Assembly: GCF_000698145.1 (NCBI RefSeq)
Contig: NZ_BAXB01000030.1
Span: forward strand, 1 to 40,039
Reading direction: 5' to 3'
Length of the DNA stretch: 40,039 bases
Source: Geomicrobium sp. JCM 19039
Lineage (GTDB): Bacteria; Bacillota; Bacilli; Bacillales; Marinococcaceae
Position numbers and translations under genes: made by a program. Positions within the stretch are counted from its first letter, which is position 1. Each line of letters starts with the position of its first letter. The notes beneath the pieces are model-generated. The model did no database searches and had not been told where the DNA came from. It worked only from the letters and a program-made list of their open reading frames with translations. Shown here piece after piece: positions 33,509 to 40,039 of the stretch.

Positions 33509-35559
33509 GGTGATTCGTCTCCTTTTGCAATGGCTTCGGCTAAATACTCTCGACACGCCTCTTCTAGCCATTTTTTTAATTCGAATTGTGAGCCGATTCT
33601 TAGGTGTTCGGTTTGTTCTGGTGAGTCGATAAACAGTGTACTCAAGAAACTCATAAATCGAAGGTCGGACTGTGACATGTGTAGCGGGGCGACCATGACG
33701 TATACACGGTTGACCCGCTCTTCTTCGTCCCCCATCGATCGTAACGACGTCTCTTGTTCCAAGTCAAACGCTTGAAGGGAGGGGTGAAGGACCGCCTCGT
33801 CTCTCGCATGGTAGAGAGCAAGACCCGTGCCAGGGATCGCCAATCCGCCTTTCGACTCTCGAGCATTGAGTGCTTCCACCCAACGTACGGCATTAGCGAT
33901 ACTTCCTTCACGCTCCAATTGTTCCGCATTTTGCCAAAGGCCGGACTCTACGTCTTTTGCCTGAAAAATTGTAAACGATCCGGTCACATGAAACATCACT
34001 GTCGCCAAATCTGCATATTGGGCGAATGGAACATTCCCTTTAGGTTGCGGTTTGCGAACGTCACGACCGACCGTTAATAACGTATTGTCAATATAGTGAC
34101 GAATGGTTTGCACTTCACTTTCTGTGAGTACAGGACTTACATGAAACACTTGCTCATTATTCATTTCCATATTGACAGTGGAAATGATCAAGTCATACAC
34201 CTTTCCCGTCGCTTCGTTCAAATCAAACATCGATGCATTTTCGATCTTTGCGATTTCTGGAAACTCCTGTTGCAAACGGCTGGCAAGCATCTTCGCAGAC
34301 CCGATGCCACTCGGACATATGACGAGCGCTGACAACTCTTGCCACCGTTTTCTACGCTCTAATACCGAGCCAAAATGCAACACAAGAAACCCAATTTCCT
34401 CATTTGGAATGTGAAGAGGTTCAAATACACGGTTCGCTTCCCGATCAACTGCCTGAAATAAGTCAGAATAATCGCCTCGAAGTCGTTCGAGCAACGGATT
34501 CGTAATCTTCATATCTTGGCGGATTCGATACAGTGCAGGCTTCAAGTGCGCCAACAAATCTTGCAGGAGGACATGTTCATGGAACTGCACGCCAAGCGCA
34601 TCTTCCACTCCGGAGATGAGCCGTTTAATCCGGGAAATAAGCTCACCGTTCGACTCCTCAAACGGTTGATCCGGCATGCCCCCTACCCTTGCTCCTCGTA
34701 AATGCATGACGAGGTAGCCAAACTCTTCTCGGGGAAGGGATATATCAAACTCATCTTGGAGAGCTAAACCGAGCTCATACGCATGGACGTACTCGTCGGT
34801 TTGCTCGAGCGCTTCCAACTGGTCGGTATCCATTTGAATCGCTTCTCCCATGCCGAGCCGTTCAATTGCAAGCGTCGTATGGACGACGAGGGCAATCAGT
34901 GACTGGTCAACCATATGCGGGAAGTGTTCAGCTTTGACACTTCTTACCGCCCCTAGCACTCGCTTCACCCGGCCAATATCGACCACATGAAGAAGCCGCT
35001 CCGTCACCTTTTCTTCCATCTGTTCATCGTGAACCGCCGCAAACAACGTCTCTTCCGTCAAGCGGCTCGATAAAATGCCACTCAGCGCCCGCCGCTTGTT
35101 CGTTTCCGACCCTTCAACCTCAATGCCATATCCACGGCGACGAATGAGTGACAATCCGTACTCGTTCAACCATTCCGCAGTTTTGTCCAAGTCACTGCTC
35201 ACCGTCGACGCCGTCACCCCAAGATGGTGCGATAGCGTGAACAACTTCACCGGTTCCCCGGCGGTAAGTAACTGAACGAGCAACACCCCTTGCCGCTCTT
35301 CCGACGTAAAATCCGCCGAAGACATCGACTGAAGGTACGTGCGTAAAGCTTCTAGATTTCCTTGTAAGAAAACCGTACGGTCCCGATTGCGAATCAACGT
35401 CAAGCCAAAAGGTTGGACGGTCCGCTCCAACGCCTTCAAATCCCTCTGAATCGTTCGAAGGCTAACCGAGGCATCTTCAGCCAATCGTGACAAACCGACC
35501 GGGTCTCCTGCAGTCACAAGTGTCGTGAGCAGAATACGTTCTCTTGCCGTCATGTGCAT
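33505..35559 (-). CDS. mtlR: Mannitol operon transcriptional activator MtlR
   Basis: A 684-aa PRD-containing regulator. Domain order: two N-terminal helix-turn-helix regions (about 5-160; ASVSLRTIQRDLKALE, LGVTASTVSSDLDKT), PRD1 (His in MHLRGARVGG), PRD2 (His in LQDLLAHLKPALYRI and LVLHFGSVLERR), an EIIB-Gat-like domain (Cys in VICPSGIGSAKML) and an EIIA-Mtl-like domain near the C-terminus. Phosphorylation of PRD2 by HPr activates it and phosphorylation of the EIIB-like Cys inhibits it in B. subtilis and Geobacillus. ATG 35559 follows GGAGGTGATC. It is encoded inside the operon, as in G. stearothermophilus, rather than separately. Confidence 0.94.
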   Translation of the reverse strand: MHMTARERILLTTLVTAGDPVGLSRLAEDASVSLRTIQRDLKALERTVQPFGLTLIRNRDRTVFLQGNLEALRTYLQSMSSADFTSEERQGVLLVQLLTAGEPVKLFTLSHHLGVTASTVSSDLDKTAEWLNEYGLSLIRRRGYGIEVEGSETNKRRALSGILSSRLTEETLFAAVHDEQMEEKVTERLLHVVDIGRVKRVLGAVRSVKAEHFPHMVDQSLIALVVHTTLAIERLGMGEAIQMDTDQLEALEQTDEYVHAYELGLALQDEFDISLPREEFGYLVMHLRGARVGGMPDQPFEESNGELISRIKRLISGVEDALGVQFHEHVLLQDLLAHLKPALYRIRQDMKITNPLLERLRGDYSDLFQAVDREANRVFEPLHIPNEEIGFLVLHFGSVLERRKRWQELSALVICPSGIGSAKMLASRLQQEFPEIAKIENASMFDLNEATGKVYDLIISTVNMEMNNEQVFHVSPVLTESEVQTIRHYIDNTLLTVGRDVRKPQPKGNVPFAQYADLATVMFHVTGSFTIFQAKDVESGLWQNAEQLEREGSIANAVRWVEALNARESKGGLAIPGTGLALYHARDEAVLHPSLQAFDLEQETSLRSMGDEEERVNRVYVMVAPLHMSQSDLRFMSFLSTLFIDSPEQTEHLRIGSQFELKKWLEEACREYLAEAIAKGDESP

Positions 35560-35577
35560 GAAGATCACCTCCGAATA

Positions 35578-37295
35578 CTAGGATTGGTTTTTCAAACGCT
35601 CCACAAGGTCATTGTATTTTGGGCTATTTAAGAAATTATCGACAGAAATGTGCTCGGCGTCCGGCTGCTTCTCTTTCGCCCGAGCAGTCAAATCTTTATG
35701 CGTAATCACAAGGTCCACATCATCAGGAATCGCACTTACCGCCGTATTGGAGACATCAACACCTTCAATCCCTGCCTTTTTGAACTTGTCTTTGAGCATC
35801 GATGCACCCATCGCACTGGAACCCATCCCAGCGTCACAAGCAAAAATAACTTTTTCGACCTTTGCAGTAACGCGTTGTTCATCATTAGTTTTACCCGTTT
35901 GCAAGCCATCAATAACTTCTTGATAACGTGGGCTGTTCATAAAGTTATCGACCGATACGTGAATCGCATCTGGATGTTGTTCCTTCGCACGAGCCGTTAA
36001 ATCTTTATGCGTGATCACAAGGTCTGCATCGGTTGGAATGTTGCTAATCGACGTATTCGACACATCCACCCTTCGATGCCTGCCTTTTTCACACGATCTT
36101 TCATGACCGATGCACCCATCGCACTCGACCCCATACCTGCGTCGCAAGCAAAGATAATCGTTGAAACATCCGCATAACTTCTGCTCGTTCCATCGGACGA
36201 TGCCTTCGCATTGCCCTTCATCGCAGCCATTTTCTCTTTCGCCTCGTCAAGGTTTTCTTCTTCACCTTTTCGGTCGAATTTAAGAATTGGTGCAGCAATC
36301 GCGAATGTGACACCGGCGGCGACGAGTACAGCAAGCAGTGCGCCTAATGTGCTGCCACTTGCAGCAAACCCGAGGATCATAAAGATACTTCCTGGTGCGG
36401 GTACACCTGTGAGTCCGACTTCAAGCAACTGGACGATAAACACACCACTCATTCCCCCTGCAATTAGGGCAATGATGAGTTGTGGTTTCATCAACACGTA
36501 CGGGAAGTAAATTTCGTGGATCCCCCCGAAAAAGTGAATAATCCCTGCGCCGTAAGAAGATGCCCGGGCCGCGCCTTTACCGAAGAACATGAACGCAAGA
36601 AGAATGCCAATACCTGGCCCTGGGTTCGCTTCGAGCATGAGGAGCATCGATTCGCCGAACTCTGAAATTTGACTAGAGGCGATTGGCGTAATGATGCCGT
36701 GGTTAATCGCGTTATTCAAAAAGAGGATTTTAGCGGGCTCAATGAAGATCGAGACGAGTGGCAACGCACCAATTCCAATCATCGCATCAACACCGGCACC
36801 AAGCGCTGCGGTAAACCCTACGACGACAGGGCTTATCGCTAGTGAACCAAGAATCGCAAAGACAGCGCCGATAATTCCGGCAGAGAAATTGTTAATGAGC
36901 ATCTCAAAACCTGACGGGATTTTTCCGTCCATCCATTGGTCAAATTTCTTAATCGCATAACCACCGAGAGGACCCATAATCATTGCACCGATAAACATCG
37001 GTATGTCTGCAGCGACTATTACACCCATTGCAGCGGTGGCACCGACAACCCCCCCACGAAAATCATGCAACATCCGACCACCGGCAAATGCGATGAGCAG
37101 CGGCAATAAGTAGATGACCATCGGGTCAACGAAAGCTTCCAAAAACAGGTGAACATCCGATGTTTCAGGTAAGCTCATCGCAATGGCGGTAATAATCCCC
37201 CACGCAATGAATGCGCCGATGTTCGGCATGATCATGCTGCTTAGGTTACTACCAAAGCGCTGAATCCGCGCGCGTACACTCTTCTTCTCAGCCAT
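35578..37295 (-). CDS. mtlA: Mannitol PTS EIICBB permease with two EIIB domains (apparent frameshift near 36069-36071)
   Basis: After restoring one G in the coding-strand GGG at 36069-36071, this is a 572-aa protein. Residues 1-345 form the mannitol EIIC domain (NIGAFIAWGIITA, AGGRMLHDFRGG, GIIHFFGGIHEIYFPY). Two consecutive EIIB domains follow: the first with Cys384 (IIFACDAGMGSSAMGAS) and the second with Cys487 (VIFACDAGMGSSAMGAS), each ending in DNF-NSP-Y. B. subtilis MtlA has one EIIB and about 478 residues, so the tandem duplication is unusual. The break sits at the end of the first EIIB active-site helix, at GIEG/VDVSN. ATG 37295 follows AAGGGGGTATTTT. First gene of the operon. Confidence 0.9.
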
Positions 37296-37385
37296 ATAAA
37301 ATACCCCCTTAATTTATTTGTTATTTATAGTGTAAGACGCCAAAACCGTTGCTACAACAAAATGAAAGCACAATTCTGTCGTTTC

Positions 37386-37395
37386 TGTCGCGACA
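37386..37395. promoter_or_regulatory. Possible MtlR operator
   Basis: TGTCGCGACA is a perfect ten-base palindrome about 90 bases upstream of mtlA, beside the related half-site CTGTCGTTT at 37376-37384. TTGTC/GACAA elements are found in MtlR operators of related bacteria. The assignment is by position and resemblance only. Confidence 0.4.
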
Positions 37396-37411
37396 AAATT
37401 GAAGATCGGCG

Positions 37412-37440
37412 TTGACAAATACATCGGTGTGCTATATGGT
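37412..37440 (+). promoter_or_regulatory. Promoter of the GntR/ABC operon
   Basis: TTGACA (37412-37417) and TATGGT (37435-37440) are separated by 17 bases, a clear sigma-A promoter with a consensus -35 box. The -10 region overlaps the operator at 37437-37462, so repressor binding would block it. Confidence 0.65.
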
Positions 37441-37462
37441 TAGTTACATAACCAACTAACCA
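37437..37462. promoter_or_regulatory. Inverted-repeat operator, likely GntR autoregulation
   Basis: TGGTTAGTT (37437-37445) and AACTAACCA (37454-37462) are perfect nine-base inverted arms with an eight-base spacer. They overlap the -10 box and start region of the promoter directly before the GntR gene, the expected place for a YtrA-type autorepressor site. Confidence 0.6.
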
Positions 37463-37489
37463 TTTAACTATAAAGGTGGTGAACTTCAT

Positions 37490-37870
37490 TTGCGCCCAAC
37501 ATTGGATGACAAACGCCCGATTTTCCAACAGATACGAGAAATGATTGAAGATGAAATCGTTGATGGACGCTTGCTAGAAGAATCGCAAGCGCCGTCCACA
37601 AATCAATTGGTTGCCTACTACAAAATCAACCCGGCTACGGTTTTAAAAGGATTAAACGAGCTTGTAGACGCGGGAATCTTATACAAAAAGCGAGGGGTCG
37701 GTATGTTCGTTGCAAAAGGAGCAAAAGCAACACTGCTCAATGAGCGAAAACAAGTATTTCAAGAAGATTACGTGGCACGCATGCTACAGGAAGCCAACCG
37801 CCTTGGCCTTTCTGTTGAAGACGTGCAGCAGATGATTGACAGCATGAAAAAGAGAGGAGACGCAAAATGA
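37490..37870 (+). CDS. GntR-family (YtrA-like) transcriptional regulator
   Basis: A 126-aa short GntR regulator. The N-terminal winged helix (about 8-75; QIREMIEDEIVDGRLLEES, NQLVAYYKINPATVLKGLNELVDAG, YKKRGVGMFVA) is followed by a short C-terminal helical dimerisation tail as in the YtrA subfamily, which represses ABC transporter operons in response to cell-wall antibiotics. The start is TTG 37490 with AGGTGGTGA nine bases upstream. The stop overlaps the ATPase start (ATGA). A good inverted-repeat operator lies on its own promoter. Confidence 0.92.
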   Translation: MRPTLDDKRPIFQQIREMIEDEIVDGRLLEESQAPSTNQLVAYYKINPATVLKGLNELVDAGILYKKRGVGMFVAKGAKATLLNERKQVFQEDYVARMLQEANRLGLSVEDVQQMIDSMKKRGDAK

Positions 37871-38745
37871 CCATTCAAGTAAAAGCCGAAGCCATTTCGC
37901 TTCGAAAGAAAAATAAACAGATTGTGCAAAATATTAATTTTACGATAGAAGGCAATAAGATCGTCGGCTTGCTCGGTCGAAACGGCGCAGGAAAAACGAG
38001 CCTTTTATCCATCCTTGCCGCTTTCCGCCCAGCAACAAACGGTCGCTTTCTATTAAATGGGGAAGATGTGTTTGAAAATCCACGAGCAATGGAACAAATC
38101 ATTTTCGTCCGTGAACGCAATGTGGAATACGAAACGGATAAAGTGAGCCGCTGGATGGATGCCGCGCAACAGTCTCGCCCGAACTTTGACCGAGCGTATG
38201 CCGATGAACTCGCAAAGCGGTTCAGGCTGCCCCAGGATTCACAAGTCGCCAAGTTGTCTCGGGGGATGCAATCCGCCTTGCACGTTATCATCGGCCTGGC
38301 GAGCCGCGCACCTGTGACGCTGTTCGACGAAGCCTATTTAGGGATGGACGCACCCGCCAGAGAGATCTTTTACGAAGAAGTGCTCCGAGACTTCGTTGAG
38401 CACCCGCGCCTCATCATCTTAAGCACCCACCTGATTTCTGAAATGGATGGGTTGTTTGAAGAAGTGGCCATCCTTCATGAAGGCGAACTGCTCCTCCACG
38501 AAGGAAAGGAAGAAGTATTGGAGCGTGGCTACCGATTAACAGGTGATGCCGAGGCGGTTGATCAGTTGGCCGAAAACAAACGCGTTCTCAAAACCGAATC
38601 ACTCGGTGGAACGAAAAGTGTGATGGTTTATGGGGAGCTCGTGGAAAAGGATGAGCGGTTAGCGCGCTCGCACGGCCTCGAGATCGGCACGTTATCGTTA
38701 CAGGAACTGTTTATTCATTTAACGGAGGTGGACGATCATGAGTAA
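37867..38745 (+). CDS. ABC transporter ATP-binding protein (YtrB-like)
   Basis: A 292-aa nucleotide-binding subunit. Walker A is GLLGRNGAGKTS (near residue 35), the signature is degenerate (LSRGMQSALHV), Walker B is VTLFDEAYLGMD and the switch His lies in STHLISE. This degenerate signature is common in the ATPases that accompany YtrA-type regulators. The ATG overlaps the regulator and the stop overlaps the permease start by eight bases, so all three are coupled. The substrate is unknown; related systems respond to envelope-active antibiotics. Confidence 0.92.
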   Translation: MTIQVKAEAISLRKKNKQIVQNINFTIEGNKIVGLLGRNGAGKTSLLSILAAFRPATNGRFLLNGEDVFENPRAMEQIIFVRERNVEYETDKVSRWMDAAQQSRPNFDRAYADELAKRFRLPQDSQVAKLSRGMQSALHVIIGLASRAPVTLFDEAYLGMDAPAREIFYEEVLRDFVEHPRLIILSTHLISEMDGLFEEVAILHEGELLLHEGKEEVLERGYRLTGDAEAVDQLAENKRVLKTESLGGTKSVMVYGELVEKDERLARSHGLEIGTLSLQELFIHLTEVDDHE

Positions 38746-39408
38746 TCATAACAAGCTCGGTCTCGTATACCGAAACAGCTCCGTGATTACGTGACGTGGA
38801 GTGCGTGGTTTGTTGGGATATTGTTTCTCATCTATATTGTCACAAACGCCTTTTCAATTGCCATCAATGATTCCATTTCGTGGACATTCATTGAAGGCGG
38901 GTTATCTTCCGCTACGATTTTCATGCTCATCACTGGAATTCTTTCAATGGGAGGGTTTCTCACTCATTACGTATCGCACGGCATTACTAGACGTGATTAT
39001 TTTTATGGAACGATGCTTGCCGGGTTCTCAGCAGCGTTTGTTATGACCGTTATCGTCTCCCTATGGAACTTACTATTAAACAGCGCAATATCTTGGTTAA
39101 ACTTGGAGCAGAACCTTACAACGAGAATTATTGATGGCGGGCTCTCAACCGTTGATGGCAGCTTTTCAATCATTAAATTGTTCTTGCTTCTCAACTTATT
39201 CTTCTTCCTAGGCTGGTTCATTAGTGCAGGATTTAATCGTCATTGGACTCTCGGCGTGGTTTTGGTAATCGCCTCTGTGTTTGTTGTCATTGTTGAAGCT
39301 CACTTAATGACCACACTACTCGCGACATCGGTATTTGTTGTAGCCAGTACAGCAGTAGTCATTTTATTGCTACGAAAAATGACTAAGCGAATAGAAGTGA
39401 AACCATAG
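38738..39408 (+). CDS. ABC transporter permease (apparent frameshift near 38770)
   Basis: A membrane protein of about 223 aa with six predicted helices. ATG 38738, with GGAGGTGG upstream, encodes MSNHNKLGLVY and then stops in that frame at TGA 38792-38794. Adding one C to the CC at 38770-38771 gives VYPKQLRDYVTWSAWFVGIL and continuous membrane segments to 39408. A GTG at 38791 is where an uncorrected annotation would start. It is the membrane partner of the ATPase before it. It has no recognised substrate domain. Confidence 0.8.
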
Positions 39409-39466
39409 AGCTCGGTCGCATGTTACACTAGTGGACGGACATTACTCGTATAGATAAGTGTGGAAC

Positions 39467-39637
39467 ATGCTAGTCCTACTCTTTTTCATCGTGATTATCT
39501 GTCAATTGGCAGTTGTGATCGTACAAAGCAAAAAGCTCATCGCACAGAACACCCACATTATCCAAAAACAAAATATGGACATTATCGATCAAAACGTAGA
39601 AATCCTCTCTCGACTCGAGTCAGAGAAACACGACTAA
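39467..39637 (+). CDS. Small single-pass membrane protein (56 aa)
   Basis: ATG 39467 opens a 56-aa frame with one N-terminal transmembrane helix (MLVLLFFIVIICQLAVVIVQ) and a hydrophilic helical tail (IIQKQNMDIIDQNVEILSRL), probably a short coiled coil. A strong terminator begins at its stop. The ribosome site is weak (AAGTGTGG). It follows the GntR/ABC genes in the same direction, and the terminator supports it being the last gene of the operon. The family is not recognised. Confidence 0.6.
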   Translation: MLVLLFFIVIICQLAVVIVQSKKLIAQNTHIIQKQNMDIIDQNVEILSRLESEKHD

Positions 39638-39672
39638 ACCCCCTGCCGTCATGCGGCAGGGGGTTAGCTTTT
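39637..39672 (+). terminator. Rho-independent terminator of the GntR/ABC operon
   Basis: AACCCCCTGCCG (39637-39648) pairs perfectly with CGGCAGGGGGTT (39654-39665) and is followed by AGCTTTT. The stem overlaps the stop of the 56-aa gene. The next 200 bases (39673-39890) show no gene. Confidence 0.88.
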
Positions 39673-39890
39673 GCCCATACGGGGCCGATTGACGTCCAAT
39701 CTGTTCCCGAGGTAGGGAGCAACTGTTACTTCGTTTGCTAAAATCACTAGTAACATCTCGTTTTCACTGAAACTAGGGTACAGATTCATTCAACTTGAGA
39801 ACAGATTACTCTCTCGCACAAAACCGAAAATATACCGACCGATGTTTAGTTAGGGCGCTGGAAAAAAGGATTTTCAGAGGGCCTCTTTTG

Positions 39891-40039
39891 TTCCGGCTAG
39901 GGGGCTGTTCGGAACTAAAAGGAGAACCCCGCAATTCTGTGCCGGCTAGAGGGGCTGTACGGAACCAAAAGGAGAACCTCCGCAATTTTGTTCCGGCTAG
40001 AGGGGCTGTACGGAACCAAAAGGAGAACCTCCGCAATTT
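39891..40039. repeat. 51-bp tandem hairpin repeat, running off the right edge
   Basis: CCGGCTAG starts at 39893, 39942 and 39993, a 49-51 base period, and the third unit reaches the window end. Each unit contains GTTCCGG or GTGCCGG and CGGAAC as hairpin arms around GCTAGAGGGGCTGTA, then AAAAGGAGAACCTCCGC. Read on the minus strand, 17-residue peptide repeats appear, but the 49-base first unit breaks that frame, so the tract is probably not coding. Confidence 0.8.

Noticed and set aside
39806..40036. Minus-strand protein with 17-residue repeats
   Set aside because: It is a translation of the 51-bp tandem repeat. The 49-base unit breaks the repeat frame, and there is no ribosome site or known family.

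Overview
The window looks like chromosomal DNA of a spore-forming, low-to-moderate GC Bacillota, most likely an alkaliphilic Bacillaceae of the Shouchella/Alkalihalobacillus type (inference). The support is AGGAGG-type ribosome sites with GTG and TTG starts, a GerA-family germinant receptor operon, two secreted subtilisins that resemble high-alkaline subtilisins and are rich in Asp/Glu, a Rap-like protein, and a mannitol operon in the order mtlA-mtlR-mtlF-mtlD. No rRNA, tRNA, CRISPR array or transposase gene is visible.

Layout. 0.3-4.8 kb: ECF-type sigma factor, a membrane protein (possible anti-sigma) and an ABC-2 exporter (ATPase plus two permeases) in one operon. 5.2-6.0 kb: a 57-aa small gene overlapping a zeta-toxin-like kinase (minus). 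6.3-12 kb: metallophosphatase (minus), catalase, flavin-dependent monooxygenase, short Rap-like TPR protein (minus), cardiolipin synthase. 11.9-13 kb: gene-free repeat elements with terminal inverted repeats. 13-16.2 kb: YitT-like membrane protein (minus), then an FAD 2-hydroxyacid dehydrogenase with a BASS-type transporter. 16.3-16.8 kb: an array of 52-bp hairpin repeats. 16.9-19.3 kb: two subtilisins (minus). 19.5-23.2 kb: germinant receptor B-A-C operon. 23.2-24.1 kb: a 21-bp repeat tract and an inverted second copy of the 12.3-kb element. 24.2-27.4 kb: ATP-grasp, alpha-E and transglutaminase genes (minus). 27.6-31.4 kb: small genes, a short repeat element, a GAF-STAS stressosome-type protein and an M20 amidohydrolase. 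31.9-37.3 kb: mannitol PTS operon (minus) whose MtlA carries two EIIB domains. 37.5-39.6 kb: GntR/YtrA-like regulator, ABC ATPase, permease and a small membrane protein. The right edge enters a 51-bp tandem repeat.

Nine genes are interrupted by an apparent single-base frameshift, mostly at or next to a short homopolymer. Eight fit one missing base and one fits one extra T. A tenth gene, mtlD, has an in-frame TAG. In every frameshift case the two halves join into a normal-length family member, so indel errors in the assembly are more likely than mass pseudogene formation. These genes are therefore listed as single CDSs with the break position given.

The parts most worth a second look are the family of non-coding elements with shared terminal inverted repeats (four copies plus a fragment, two large ones inverted around about 11 kb), the three different tandem hairpin-repeat tracts downstream of operons, the inverted pair of GATCTAGATC clusters, the ATP-grasp/alpha-E/transglutaminase cassette, the tandem-EIIB MtlA, and the zeta-type kinase with its overlapping 57-aa partner.
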